In this document: positions 11,757 through 25,714 of the stretch, piece by piece
How positions within the stretch are numbered: the stretch's first letter is position 1
How the letters are laid out: each line of letters begins with the position of its first letter
NCBI GenBank assembly: GCA_037013685.1
Contig: CM072884.1
Coordinates: 7,874,001 to 7,938,000 of the forward strand
Source of the DNA: Acridotheres tristis
Lineage: Eukaryota > Chordata > Aves > Passeriformes > Sturnidae
Direction of reading: 5' to 3'
DNA length: 64,000 nt
The notes under the pieces: generated by a model
What the model was told of the DNA's origin: nothing
Seen by the model: only the letters and a program-made list of their open reading frames with translations
Database searches by the model: none
Program-made: the position numbers and the translations under genes

Positions 11757-14700
11757 ATTTTTAATCTTATCTTCATAATGCTTTCACTGAATACCAAAAA
11801 AAAATAATGTGACTAATGAGACCACATCTCATTAGCTGGAAGTTCACCACTCAGGGCAAAACCCCAAAATAATTGTTGCAGCATAAAATAAAGAAGGATG
11901 CAAGAGAGGTATTCTTGCATCCTTCCCTCTTTCTCTGCAACTGTACATAATTTCCTTTTTATTTGTGAAGAAATTGAAATGGAGAGTCCACACTGTCCTT
12001 CAGAGCACGTTTCAGGAGTGAGTCAGAGGAATTCAGCTTTCTTAGGAATTTAACAGAGCCCTACTCTTGCAGTGCTCTGAACATGCTATTATAACATGAT
12101 TTCTATTGCTCTGTCAGATGAGAAAATTGAAAGACTCCTCTAAAGCCGAGACCAGAAAGAAGATGAAAAGGGAATTAAGCCATAAGGACAAGTCAGGAAT
12201 GGATCCTGACTACACAGAGTGATTTGGAGCAGATTTGGCTGCATCCCTTTAAGGGTATTTCCTGACAGAGGTCTCCTCCCAGCTGAGCAGAGTGGCCCTG
12301 GAACTGGAGTCACTTGAGATAGCACAGAGAATCAGAGTAAAGGAAATGCTCAAACCCCTCCAACTTTAACCAAATGTCACTGCTTTCAGGTCATAAAAGT
12401 GATATTCAAGATTTTCAAGATAGTCTAGGTATTCAAGATGAACCATTGACACTGTGCTCCATGTGAGCTTATCATTATTAACAAGCGAATTGTGCACAAC
12501 ACCAGTCAGTTGTGGCACTATCCAGGGAAAAAAGGATTTCAGTAGTACTGGACATAAATTCTGACTGACACAGGAGGCAGCTATTCCTCTTGCAAACAAT
12601 CAGTTATCTCTGCCTGCATCACACAGAGACAGCCACGGTGGAAGAGCTCTATTTTGGAGAGTGTTTCATACTCAGACTGAGAGGACACCAGCAGTTTTCA
12701 AATAAACCTAGCATCAGGCAGCATGTGAGCTCCTTATTAGAACTCCTAAAGAAATGCCCTTTTGCATCTCCAAAGATGTTTTATTTATGAATTGTTTGCT
12801 CTCATACAGATTAAGAGATGCAAAAAGTTTAAGTCATAAAAGGTACATTAGTGGCTTTGGATGCTAGTTTTAATTAGGAAAGCATTACACACAAAACACT
12901 TCAAAACTATTTTTGCTTATTTCTTTCAAATTTTTAGTAAGGCTTTTTCAATGTCTAGGACCACAGTATGACAGGAAGTCTAAAAAGCTTCCCTCTCTCC
13001 AAATTTCACTTAAATGAACCTCTAATTAGAAGAATAAAAGATGAGAAGTTGAACAAGTCGTGATCAGCTCTGGACAGGTTGTAACTATTTGAATTATGTT
13101 TAGTTTGATGATGCTTTCTTCCTGCTAATTTTGGCTTTGGCAAAATAACAATAATGCTAACAATCCAGAACCCATTAATAGACACAACCTGTGAGCTCCC
13201 AGTACTGAGCAGTCCCTACAAGGATGAGTGTAGATCTCTCACTACCAAAGAAATCTAAAAGAGGATGAAAAAGAAGATAAAAAAGTAGATAGCATGTCCT
13301 GGAGATAAACAGCATTTTAGCCCAGGAAAATTAGTCTGTTACTGTATTCCTGAGAAATAAGATACATTTATGTCATGGAAATTGTAAAATAAAGGATGAG
13401 AAATTTGATGTAGTATTTACATTTTCCAGTCTGAAGATTAAATCAAGCAAGGTTTTCATTGCCTTCAAAATTATTTTATCCACATCCTCACTTGTATTCC
13501 CCATAGATAAAAAAAGAAGCAAGGCCTCAATTCGTGTCTTCTGCTTTCACAAGAAAGAGATGAGATGGCAAAGCTGAAAGCTGTGTTTTACTACATGTGA
13601 AAGATTCTTTGCTAATTGAACCTGATAATAACTGAATAAGTTATTAATTACAAAGTTTTGCCATCTTGTGAATGTGCCATGACAGCTTATTTTGAAGTTC
13701 GAGTTTTATACTAAATTATATTATAAATGTATTAAGTTCCTGTAGCTAGAGTTTTCTGTCTGGCTTATTTTGTTCTTTCTTCAGAGCATAAGTGTAATTA
13801 CTTGAATGGTTTAATATAATTGCATTCTAAATGTATAATATTAGGCTTCATTCATATTATTGTAGCTCCTGGCGTCCTCTTAATTAATTGAATAAAAGCA
13901 AGTAGAGATATTATTACCTAGTAAATACCTAATTCAACAGTTTCCTAATAGTGGAGAAATCCCACATTCTTTCTTAAAGGAACAATAGTTCCATTACTCC
14001 AAGGGACATTAGTTCAGACCTCTGACACACCATTTACACATTTTGACCATATGTGATTTCCAGTTAGTTCACGGTATACAAAAGTTAACAAAAAGCACTT
14101 ATTATGTTTCCCACAAATAAAGAGAGTATAATTTACAAAAAACAGAAAATTCATCGGTTCAAAGTCCTACCAAAGCTGTGAGATAATAAGTTAAAAGAGG
14201 CAGATTAAATAAACTGTGCAGCTGTTGCTGTTGGACCAAGAATTCCTTTTTCTCACATGAATGGCTTTGTCACAGACTATGGAGACATGCAGCTCTCTCT
14301 GGCTCTCTGGGAGATTTTCTACTTCACTCGACCTATTTAAATCATAAGGAAATGTCCCACTCACGAAACAAGAGAGAATAATTTTTTTTTTTTTCTGTAA
14401 AAGTATTTTATAAAAAATGGAAAAAACATCAAAAGGAAAGATAAAGAATGGGATTTTGCAAAGCCTAATAGCCTGACCATTGAAGGACTTTGATGAGAGC
14501 AATAGATTCAAGGCTCATCAAGTAAGGGAAGATATTGAACCAGGGTATTCCATCTCCAAGATGAGCAAATTAAATAGACTTCAGAATTCCCTTTGTCTGC
14601 ATTTTGTGCCAAAGTTAAAAATAACACAAAAATACTTATTCTCAAAACCAAAAATAATATTTTAATTTAAACTACAGAAAAAAGCTCAGCATTTAAAATT

Positions 14701-17435
14701 ATAGTTAAATTCAATTGGGTGCGATTATCAATAGATTTTCTCTTTTATACTGCTTGGACATATCTCCCCATTAGATCCACAAATGTAAGTGTAATCCTAG
14801 GGTGTCATCCTGTGATCCTCCATGAAGAATGAATATAATACTGTAAGACAAATATTTTAACCTTTATCCTGTAAATTCAAGAATTATATTTAACTGTAAA
14901 GAATGTTAGCTCAAATTTAAACGTAAAATCTTAAGTATTACTCAAAGTAATACTTTAAAATTTTAAAAAATACTTTAAAAGCAACATATGTTTAATGTTT
15001 GTAACTGTCCCATTGTGAAGATACATTGTTTTGCAATTCAGAGTGAAACAGCTACATCACACCTGTTCTAGAGTTGAATATTCAGTGTGTGTATGTAATT
15101 ATGGGGATGAGGTTGTAGATATGTTTTTGTTAGCTTTATTTTTAATTTTTATGTCAGTATAACTTACCTTGACAGTCATGGCTACTGGAAGGAAGGCACT
15201 AATAGACATTATGATCACAGTTCAGTCTACATTGTAAAAGCTACTTGTTCACAGGTACTAGCTTCTGCTTTGGCAAGAAAAATGTTCTTGGTACAGCCCT
15301 ACTGATGACACCTGGTGCCTTATTAAACAACTACAGTGAAAATTAACTCTTCAAGCCTTAATATGAATGTGGTTGTTGTGTCCAGGCACCCTTGTATTAA
15401 AACATAATTTGTATGTTTATATTTCAGCCGTAGCTATTGCATTTATGTATGTCTTCCACAGTTATCAATAAATGCACGAAGTCAGGGTATTCTTTGGTTT
15501 GCAGCTAACCATGACATGAGCAGTGGAAGACAAATCAGCAGGTGTGATATCAAGGAAGGGATCAAATTCTTTACTGACTAAGATCTGACATTCACATCTC
15601 CAGGAGCAGTAGTAGTGAGTCTGTAACACTCTTTCAGACACAAAATGCATTCTGCACTTATATTCTGTCATTTCACTTCAGCTTTCAGGATATTATCCAA
15701 TCAAGTTTATCACTCTTCTTGCAAACATGTTATCTGCAAGTCAGCCCGGCTTTTTCAACAGCCTGTCTATGGCAGGAAACGAAATTATTTGCCAGTCCAC
15801 TGTCACAAGGGATGCAAATAAAAGGACGTGCAAACTGTCTCTGCTCCTGCATGAGAAAAGGTCTTTGAAGCAGACAGGCAGTGCAATGAATAGTACTAAA
15901 GGGAATGAATCAACAGGTTGTTGTACAGACTGCTTACCCTCCCAAGCTGAGTGACAGGGTCCTCTTTATCAGCAAACATTGGCCACGGACTGAACACGAC
16001 CCAGGCCCAGCAGACAGTGTTTATTCTGTTGTTTCTTCTCAATAATTGTGACCAACTCTTCTAATGCCTGAACAGAAACTGAAATTTTGCTGGATCTTGC
16101 TTACTTTTAGCTCGGAACTCCCTGCACTGCTTCTAATTTGTTTTCTCTTCTTCTTTTTTTCATAGTTTTTAGATAAACAATAATGTTAAGACCACTGAAG
16201 AAAGAATCTTTAAAAAATCACATCATTAAGACTATTCAGGTATTCATGAAGTACAGAAATATGGATAATGACTTGAGCATGTCAGTAAAATGATCATCTG
16301 TCCCCAATTAATATTGATATATTGCAGTTGTGAAGGCTTTTAATGATCACATTACTAGGAAATTATTGCTACTCATATAATTTGTCCTTATAATCATGTA
16401 TTTATCATAGACACAAAAGACAACTTCCCCAAGAGGACTATTAAAGCCCATATTCTTGAGTCTTAATTGGTAGAGAAGACAGTCTTTACACTTCTGTGGG
16501 AACAACTGTCTTTTTGTCAACACAAGTGTCTCTTTTTAATTACAGCCTATATATGCTACATATACCGTATGTTTTATGGGCATGGGATATTACAGCATTT
16601 CTGAAAAATATCTGCATGAGGTGGAACAGATAATCAGTTAGGCAAGAATCAGCCTGAATAACTTTCTGAAATTGTCCTCAGAGGGAAAAGTGATGAACCA
16701 AAAATATTAATAGTTTTTTTTTCTCAGCCTAATTTGGTGACCAGTTCTGTATGAGGCTATTCAATCACAAGTTAGCTCTGTAGATCACAGCTCCAAAATA
16801 ATGCCACAGGTATTTGAATGGTGTGCTCAATAGATTTCAGACCACTGAATTTTATAGGCTTAAAGATTAAATGAAGACACTGCTGCTAATCACTAAATCT
16901 CACTCTGCAAAATTAGTTCCCTTGTCTCATATAATTGCCTGCCTGTCTTCATAAATAGATTGCAACTGAGTGTTGTATCTCTCATCTAGTTATATCTGTA
17001 AACTAATCTTACACATGGCCACTTGATATACTTTTTATTATGATTAAAAATCCTGGAGTCCTGGTGTTATAGTTTGTTGGCCATGTAATTTAGAGAGTTA
17101 TACAAGGGATCCATTTCCCCTGCAATTACAAAACATGTCAGACTTGAGGCCCACTAAATGTGAAACTCAGTGTGTGTGTTCCTGCCCTCCTAGGACAGGC
17201 CTAGCCATCAATCTCAGAGGGTATTTCATTTATAAGGACTGCAGTATCACACACAGACATAAACCAGGAACTTTGAATTGTGAAGCCATTGTTGCAGCTG
17301 CCCTTTTCTTTTGGTTGATTGGTTAAAGAATATTTACTGGTTAAATTCTGCTCAGACAGGCCCAGTGATATTGATGGTTGCACTAATTATTAAATTAACA
17401 TGAAGAGAACGCAGTTTTTGATTAAATTTTCTAAC
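11757..17435. other. Unique non-coding sequence, no gene seen
   Basis: A long AT-rich stretch with no open frame above about 106 codons and no repeat family that I recognise. A minus-strand splice-like arrangement near 15165-15200 (a pyrimidine-rich acceptor, 17 nt, then a consensus donor) was seen but judged too weak to call. Confidence 0.65.
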
Positions 17436-17760
17436 TCTGAAACTCCTCTTGGAAGCAGAGACACCGTGGCAAACTGGGCTTTTTCCCACAGAGGAGGCAG
17501 CAAATTCAGTGTGAACCTGCAATGTGGGTTAAGGCTGCATGTGCAAGGGAGATGCAGAGACAAATTTGACAGGGCTCAGCAAGGGATGCTCCCTTTTGGC
17601 ACACGGCAGGGGGTTAGCATCACAGCTCTGCAGTGGGAAAGCCAGGACAGGACACAGCCCTCTCAGCTCTGCCTGGGATTGCTGGCAGGTGCCCGTAGTC
17701 AGCACTTGCCAGAAATTGGCCCCACGTGAAGCAGCAGAGACAGGAAGTCTCCAGTTTTGC
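17436..17760. other. Moderately GC-rich patch, no gene recognised
   Basis: About 325 bp with base composition near parity, open on both strands (109 and 79 codons plus, 110 minus). Overlapping long frames on both strands are a by-product of locally raised GC, which lowers stop-codon frequency. No family or repeat text is recognised. Confidence 0.5.
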
Positions 17761-20700
17761 TTTATTAGCTGTGTATGACAAGCCAAATGATGGCTTTGTG
17801 TCTCCCTGTCCCTAGCCCTGGTATTACTGTCCAGGCAGTGCTGGATAATGAGACTGTACATAGCTCACTCCTCCAGGTCTCTCGTGAAATCACCAACTCT
17901 CCCTTAACTCTCATAAAGATCATTTGGAAGATTGACTGGATCTTTTTTGCCTTGGGTTCTGTGCTTTTATTATACAATGCACAACTTTTTTTTTTTTAAT
18001 TTTATTTTTTAATATAGTTCTTTATTATAAAAAATACTTTTTTATTATTATGTTTTTCCTTGGGGATGTTTTTTCGTGTTTACCTCTAATTGTGTGTCTA
18101 GATTCCCTCAGGGAATTTCACTGGGCTCTCTAACATGTGTCCAGCTTTATAAACTAAGATTACAGGTCTGTTCTGTATTACCCTTCTACCTAGAATAAGT
18201 TACTTATATGCAACTTTATACACACATACAGAATAATTGCTAACTATCACTTTTTCTTTCTCTCAAAAGTTGTCAGGATTATTTTTTTGAGTTTTTTTGG
18301 TTTTGCTTCTTTTTTTTCTTTTTTATAAAAATAAAGATAAAAACATATATGTCCTGACAGAAATTACAGCCATTCTTTGCAAGAGATGCAAAATAGCTGA
18401 TGGCCCAGCAAACCCCAATGAAACCACTTAATGCTCAGCAGAAGCCTAGCCCAATTTTCATTCTAAGGCAAATTATAATTTCAAGGTAAAATGTTTACAC
18501 TGTGCCTGAAGCTGGAGAATACATTTTATCTTCCAAATGGAAATATGAAAATATTCCTACATATTTTAAAGTACATTTTGTTGAATAAAATCAGTAAGTG
18601 GACTGATATATTTTCCTCTTTCTTTTTTCCTCCTTCTTCTCAAAACCAACCAAGCAAACACACATGCATCAACCAAAACTAAACAACCCTAAAAACCAAG
18701 CCCAATCTGTATTGAATACCTATATCCTTCAACTAAAAATTAAACTCTTAGTCCCCAGAAGATTTTCAATATAGTCAATAAAACAAAGAAATAGAAGTAT
18801 AAAATGAAGGAAAAACAATGTGGCATAACGTTATTCTGTGGAGTATGACAATCAGAATGTTTGTTCCACTAGAAGGATTCTAATTCTGAGGATTTGAAAC
18901 CAAGAGCATCATTCTCAGACTTAAAAAAAACATGTTCTTACCCTCTAGTCACAGCACAGCCCAGGTCATCTGCTCTCAGCCTTTCCTGCTGACACGATCA
19001 TCCCACATAAATACTTGAACTCCCAGGTGAGGGCCTCGGTTGCAAGGTTAAGGAGTCATGCTAACCTATTTGCTCATGGGCTCAATTAACACTAGGGGTA
19101 TTATATATTATGACCCATCTCCAGTAGGAAATATTGCAGCTGTTTGAATTCTAAATACTCTGAAGTCTGTTTCTTATGACAATTTTCTGAGGGCAAGAGA
19201 TCTTGGGTCAAAACCTTGATTTGAATTAGGTTTTGCTTGTCTCCCTTTGCATGGGCTTTTTCAGTCTGGGATGAAGATTTTCGGTTGCTTTTTGTTGGAG
19301 CTGGAAAATGTGTTAAGCAAGCACTGAGTTAGAAGGGAAGCTTGAGGATAACTTGGGTCAAAGGCTGGTGCACTTTCTGTGCAGCAAGAATCTGATCTTC
19401 TCTCCTGGAAAAGCAAAATCAGAAGAGTAGCAGAGAAAAACAAATAAGACCATTTCCTGCCCTACCTGATAGTATCTCATTCTCGTGAGAGCTGTAAATT
19501 CAGGTGACTTTAGGCAGTTGGTGGTCCAGCTGTAAATTTCACAAGATGTTTTTTAATGTGTCAGGAGATGCAGGGCTCAGAACCTGTCTCCTCTCTGTGC
19601 CTCACCACTGTATTCTGCACAAATTTCTTCCAAGAGGCGAAAGATGGGCTACATAGCCCAGGTGTTGTAAACACTTTCTGAACTCACCTCTGCTGTAGCA
19701 AAGAAACCTTAATTGATCACAGAGAGAAGTGAAGGCAGTGTAAAGATGGGTGTGAGGTGACAATCCTCTCCTTGGTGTCCAAAAGATACTGTGGAAAGGT
19801 GCCATGTTTGGAGAGGCTGTGTCAGCTTCATGTCATCTCAGGAGAGTATTTCAAATGCACTTAAGTGAGCTGATGTTTGGGGCAGAACCACCAGGAAGGA
19901 ACAAAGATGTATTCATTGTCAAGAGTGCCTGTTGACAACTTGGGAGTTGTGACATTAATTGCAATTGTCACGTCCTTCCTCCTTTAAGGGGGCCTGGAAT
20001 AAATTTGGATTATTAGCTACATTTAAGGAAAACTGCGTTTATTCCTTTTTTTTTTCCTTTTTCTTTTATTCCTTCTGCACTGCTCTTCTTGTCTCATGTG
20101 TTGCATCTATGTTCTCAGACATCTGTGAAAAGAATATAGTCATATCTTGTTTTCCCTGTGGCACAGCAGTGCAGGGATCTAAGTTCTACTGATCTCAGCA
20201 CTAAAGACATCACTATGCTTCTTGAGTCAGGTGGCTCACTAGCTGGATTTCACATCAGAGACAAATAAATGGAGAGAAAAAACAGTAGTGAGAAATGTTT
20301 TCTCATCTGTGTGTCTGGAGACACAGCTTGACATCACTTTAACAACTGCAGAGTTGACTTGAGCTGCAAAATTTGAATTCATAGCCTCAGTTTTCCTACA
20401 GTCCAGGATACGCTGAATTAAAAGTTTTTTTTCCCTTAAAAGTATTTCCTTTTGTCTTAGAACCTTTCTGTTCCCCTGAGGTGTCTGTAGTTACTAAGTA
20501 GCTTTTAACTGCATTGAAAAGGCAAATGAGTTAAATGATGTAAGGATTTCATTCCTTTTTTTAACGAAAGAAATGAGAAAATATCTCCTATAGCTGTCTG
20601 ACAGGTTGCATGCCAGTTTCAGCTAGATTTGATTTAAGGCAGACAAGTTATAAACCCTGAAAAATGGGGTTTGTAATGGAAACAACTGACCCTGAACTTC

Positions 20701-21519
20701 AATGTCATGTGCACAATGCTATAATAGCTGCTACTTGGCACTCACTTTCCATCTCTCACTTCAGTCAACAGATAAAAAAAAAAATGCTGCTCATTTATTA
20801 GCTTTTAGGTTTTTAGGCTGCCCATGCATGGGCATTCAATTTCTCCTCTTCTTATGGCTGCTGCATAACCCACCTCAGAGACTCAGATCAGAAAGATGTT
20901 AAGCTTGACTTTGCTCCTTCTGAAGTCAAGGTGGCTGCATGCAAGACTGTCGAACTGCACATAAAGTTTTGTGGGCTTGGAAGACTTCCATAGGTTTGGT
21001 CAACATTAAGCAATTTGTTTCCCAGACCTTATTCAACATTTCTTAAATAAGAAAGTACTGTGTGTAAAGAAATATTGTGGTAATATTACTCAATATCCCA
21101 GTGGACTAAGGACCAGGATGCTTCAGTGGGAAATGGCAATCTCCCAGAAGGATAGCTGGAATAATCTGGGAAAAAAGCCCTGTGACTATGTTTGTCCTGC
21201 TTTTCCAGCTCTTGAATAACGAATGGCCACCTAATAAGCACCTAATAAGAGACAACTCTTTCTATCATATCAGGATATCAAAACAGATGTGGAAAAATGT
21301 TTTATGACAAAACAGTTTTTTTCCTTTATTTGGTAAGAAAAAGTATTTGGAAGTTTTGAAATTTTATCATCTGACAATAATTTTAACATAGTCTAAATCA
21401 TAGCAAAGAAGACATTAATTGGTCCCAAGGGACACAGAAATTCAACCAGACAACCAAGTAAGTGAGAAATATTTTTTATTCGAAAGCTGGCTTTAGGATA
21501 ATAGCTTTTATGCCCAAGA
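17761..21519. other. Unique non-coding sequence with T-rich tracts
   Basis: AT-rich sequence with T-rich runs at about 17989-18060, 18270-18345 and 20044-20071. A GTGAGT donor-like site occurs on the minus strand near 19690, but no supported exon accompanies it. No repeat family is seen. Confidence 0.65.
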
Positions 21520-21525
21520 AATAAA
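21520..21525 (+). terminator. AATAAA hexamer 18 nt before a long A run
   Basis: AATAAA is followed, after an 18-nt gap, by 26 consecutive A. This is the spacing of a cleaved and polyadenylated mRNA, so the site may mark the 3' end of an inserted retrocopy. It may equally be coincidence in AT-rich DNA. Upstream sequence is not recognised. Confidence 0.3.
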
Positions 21526-21543
21526 ATCTTTAGGACCGAGTGT

Positions 21544-21611
21544 AAAAAAAAAAAAAAAAAAAAAAAAAACCAAAAAAAACAAAAAACAAAAAAAAAAACC
21601 AAAAACAACCC
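21544..21611 (+). repeat. A26 run grading into C-interrupted A-rich tract
   Basis: Twenty-six A at 21544-21569 are followed by A runs broken by single or double C. The complementary strand reads as a phenylalanine-rich open frame, an artefact. Confidence 0.9.
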
Positions 21612-24240
21612 AAGAAAACAATCCCCTAAAATATATTCAATTTCAATGGGATAAACTAGAGCTGGGCTAGAAATATTAACTATGTGCCAAGTTGAACCAT
21701 GCCAAGCATGTGTAATACCAATACCCTGTTAGGATTTTACTGAATTTTGGCTTTCTGAGAAGCCAGCAGCTTTCAGACTTCTGAGGAAGTCACAACAGGT
21801 CACACCTATTCACTGGTGCAGTTTTACTGGCTTCATCTGGTTCAGGCCATCATAGCATCAACAGGATCCTATGGGAGCATTTGATGATGATTTAAGGAAC
21901 CAAACCACAAATATTCTGATAAACCAGCTATTTTGAGCTTATATTTTTGTTAAAAAAAGTTTACCTGGCACAGGAATCTCCAAGAAGTACTGATACTAGA
22001 GATACCAAAGAGAAGCTTGTATTAAGCCTGTTTCAGAGCAGACAACAAAAATAAAGGCTTAACACTAGCTTGTAAAATTTAAGAGAGTAATCTGTAGTTC
22101 TGTGCACTTACAGAACATCTGTTTTTAATCAGAGAGGCAATGCTAATTTCCAAATAATACCACAGAGCAGTCCTTCTCATTAGGGAGTTGACCTTTTCCC
22201 AACTGATATTAGAAAAAACTCTCTTATCTCCATACATTTATATGCAAATGCTGAAAATCTATTGGTCTCAGAAGTTGTTAAAGTGCATGTGATCTCCTCA
22301 TGTCTGGAGTCCACATCTGACCCAAATGACACTGAGTAATGAAAAAAAGAAAAAAAGCTTGTCTCTATGCATTAGCAGTCTAACTTTAAACATTTATCTC
22401 TAGTGCACCTTTGAAAAATTAAATGTTCCTTCCAGTAAAGCAGAGGAATTAATAGCAGTTATGTTTAAAGGCTGCTTATGTTGTTTAGCAGGCAGTCTTT
22501 TCTAATGTCAAGTTAATGAGAATGCCAATCAAGGAGGAATACTGCATGTGAAGACATGCAAATGAGACATTAGCATACTGAAATTGCTGTCATCTTTACA
22601 TCCTGCGATGTGCCAGTCTGTGAGAACTTCTTCAAGAAACACCCAGATTTCAATGGAAAAGACAAACTTAAGTGGTTACTAATTCACAGTGTTTGTTGCT
22701 TCCATGACAGCTGAGGGAAGAAAGCAAAACCAGAACATGTTCAAGCATAACTTTATTTTGTCTAATCTGCACAAAAAGCACAGTTCATGACATCTTGAGC
22801 TGACTGTGATTGTAACCAAGTAATAATTAAATTGGAAAAACTACTCAGTGATCCCTGAAAGCCATGAATTACAGAAATAGCTCTGGTGAAGCCCTGGACT
22901 TAATGCACATTGTGCAAACAGTTTTAACTCAAAAATTCTTTCTCCAGACTCTGCACAGAGGCATTTGTAGTACTGTCATATAATAATTAAGTGCCAAAGA
23001 TAAGTTTGCCCTGGTGATCAGTAATTGGGATGTCTCATCTGCATCCTGCTGCACTGAACCTATGTTTTTTTTTATTAAAAGACCTATTCTGGTTAAAGTT
23101 TTTAGGGGAATGGAAAAGGGAAAAATGGAAAGGATGGGAAGCGTATGACTACTCTTGTGGCTTTATGCTTAATAGAAAAATACTTTTTGCTCCAAAGGGC
23201 CTGATGTACATCTATTGCAAAGCTGCCTCTTCCCAAAAGTTCAACACTTGTTGAGGCTCTGGTTTACGTCTTCACAGCACCAGTATCCACAATGTATCTG
23301 TGAAAAGCTATGCACCTATTTTCTATTTGACCTGACCTAATACCTTTCTTGGGAGAATACTTTACATTCCAGAAAATTCAAATTTACTTATTTGATGTGG
23401 GAATTTTGTCTAGGTGTTTTATTCTGGATTGAAAACTCCAAAGTTACTGTCTTTTTTAGTTGCATTTTCACTCTGAAAATCAGTTTCTATCTCTGCTTTA
23501 TTTACAATTGTTTAAGGAGAAAGATTTATCTTAATGCCAGCTGAGTTTAGAATTATTCATGCTCTAATAATTATCGAAAGGTAGCCTGATGACTGTCTTA
23601 CTACTTTAAAGTGTTTCATTAATATAAAAATTATTATTTAAATATGGTCTCAAATGTAAGATGCCTAAGGCATATGCCATGTACACATAGTATGCATTTC
23701 ATTTTTTGACATAAATTTTAATTTAACAGCATTATACTATTCCCTGCCTCGCCCACACACTGTTCTCCTACACTTCCTTTTTAATTTAATGGCAATTTAG
23801 GGAGTATTTTCATTTTCCTACAATAGTGATGAAAAAAGAATGCTCAATCCCTCAATGAATTCCTTTCTTTACTTGTGGAAAATAATTTTAAGAAGGCACA
23901 TTACATATTTTATGATTTTGTTTGCATTTCTGGTCTCATCAGTGTAGAAAAGGAGGTTTCATCTATGCTTAAAAAAAAATAGAGTCAGTAACACAAAACA
24001 TGGAAAGAATAAAAATGGTTACAGAGCCTCTTCTGTAAAGAGAGGGAGAGTGTCCTTGGAATTTCCTTTTCCTTAGCACAGTAAAAATTTAGTTTATTTA
24101 CAATAATGATGACTATATTTTGGTAACTTGTAATTTTTTTTTTCAGTACAACCTGAGTTAATTTAAGTTCTTCCCTCTCTCTTCATCATATAGGGAGGCT
24201 AAAACCATAACGTTTGAGTAGGATACTGTTAGGGGTTTTG
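21612..24240. other. Unique non-coding sequence, no gene seen
   Basis: AT-rich with no open frame above 75 codons. Two ATGCAAAT octamers occur at 22242-22249 and 22556-22563, but the word recurs elsewhere in the window and is weak evidence of function. No repeat family is seen. Confidence 0.65.
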
Positions 24241-24276
24241 TGGTTTGCTTTTTTTGGTTTTTTTTGTTTTTTTTTA
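24241..24276. repeat. T-rich tract with G interruptions
   Basis: Runs of T separated by GG or G. This is the reverse complement of the A-rich, C-interrupted pattern seen at 21570-21611. Confidence 0.8.
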
Positions 24277-24339
24277 ATATTGAAAGCAAGCAAAGCTTGG
24301 CTCAAGCTGCAATTCTTCAAAAACCAATAAGGAATGTGC

Positions 24340-24620
24340 CAAATAAATGCACAATGGAGAGAGAAGCTGAAAGTCTCAGCCTCCCTCCTTGTGCTCCAGC
24401 ACTGAGAAATTACTGGCAGCCCTTGGCTTTCCTGCTCTGTCCTGTGCCCTTGCCCAAATGGAAACTCTCCCAAACCATGGAGCTCTTGGTCCCTGGATCC
24501 ATCCAGCCCCTCACTCCCAGTCCCTGTGGAATTTCAGCTGAGGTGTGTTTCCCCAACACTGGGAATCTGACTGGCTGCCTGCTCTGAAAGACTACAAGCC
24601 AGTTACTCCCACTGGCCCAA
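24340..24620. other. Moderately GC-rich patch, no gene recognised
   Basis: About 280 bp of raised GC, open on both strands (115 codons plus; 95 and 96 codons minus). The proline- and serine-rich plus-strand reading has no known domain. It is probably a composition artefact. Confidence 0.5.
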
Positions 24621-25252
24621 ACTGGCTGCAGTAAAGCTTTGTAAATCTTTCTCCTCTCCTTTGCAACAATGGGAGGCACTGCTGAATTAAAGAAAACCAA
24701 AGTTTAACATCTTGCCATTTAAGTAAACTGTAGGAGGTGGCACAATTCCAGTGTGTGTTAACAGTAAAATTGAAGACCCATAGAGGTAAAAAACCCACTT
24801 TGTTGTACCTTTTGGCTTTCACAGGAATGTGTCCTACATTATTACCTGAATTCCCTGGAACTGTATGGATGCCTTGTTGCAGATCATTGCCCTTGTGCCT
24901 GGAGAAGTATCTGTTAAATGAACAGTGAGAGAGACAGTGGTTTTATATCAACCTCATTATGTGTCAAATTAATACAGTCAGATCTTAAAACTCATTCTCT
25001 AACTTGCCTGCTATCCTGCTATGCTTCCTGAGCAGTCCAAACCCTGTTTCAAATCCTGTAGGCATCTCACTGCCAGTGAGATGTTTCTTCCTGGTGTTGA
25101 AAATGCTCCTTTCCATAAACCAGTGGTGACTTGGAAAGCCCCAGAGGCCATCACAGAGTTTACTTGCAGCATATTTCCTGGTGTAAAATACCTATTTTAT
25201 ACTATCTATTTTGATGTTTCTCTAGCATAGTATTTATTTATTATCTTTTGGG
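24621..25252. other. Unique non-coding sequence, no gene seen
   Basis: Nothing beyond short unrecognised frames is visible. Confidence 0.65.
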
Positions 25253-25317
25253 CTTGGTTGTTTTTGGTTTTGTTGGGATGTTCTTGGTGGTGTTTTTTGG
25301 TTTTAACTGTTGTTTCT
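25253..25317. repeat. G/T-rich low-complexity tract
   Basis: About 65 bp almost entirely of G and T on the plus strand, with very few A or C. It resembles the larger tracts at 48186-48312 and 52042-52211. Confidence 0.75.
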
Positions 25318-25714
25318 GAGATTATTTAAAGAATGATTCTGCTTATGATGTGTGTATCCTTAACAGGAAACAGATTTGTAATAGCAATATTTTCTCTATT
25401 CTGAGCTTTGTTGGAGATGTGTAGAGTTTATGGGACACTGTGGCAGTCTCTGTCAGAGTGAAAATTTTTGCTCAGCCACATCAAAACCCCAGGGACAGAT
25501 ACCAGGGAAGGACTTTTCGGAGCAGGTACTCATTTTAGCATTGCAAAGTTGTTTGGCAAGGAAGCACTAGAGACAGATAAGCTTTGGGAAGAGAAAGTCA
25601 ACATTAAGAATACAAAGAAAACTCAGGAAATTATCTGTAGAATAAAATTAATTTCACAAGGAAGGGGCTATGTCTGCAGAGGTAACTTCAGTGATGAGAT
25701 ATATGGGAAGAAAA
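25318..25714. other. Unrecognised sequence upstream of a CR1 end
   Basis: It contains most of an 85-codon plus-strand frame that starts at 25468. It may be unique DNA or a more diverged continuation of the CR1 body that follows. I cannot match it to a family. Confidence 0.5.

Noticed and set aside
15150..15210. Minus-strand 17-nt microexon between a pyrimidine-rich acceptor and AAG/GTAAGT
   Set aside because: Too short and unsupported; strong-looking splice words recur by chance in 64 kb.
19684..19805. Minus-strand exon ending in GAG/GTGAGT
   Set aside because: The frame is open but the peptide is unrecognised and the acceptor is ordinary. Kept out to avoid over-calling splice words.
22242..22563. 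Paired ATGCAAAT octamers as a POU-factor enhancer
   Set aside because: The same word occurs at several other places in the window (near 9438, 15817, 27375, 28885 and 47009), so two copies 310 bp apart are not informative.
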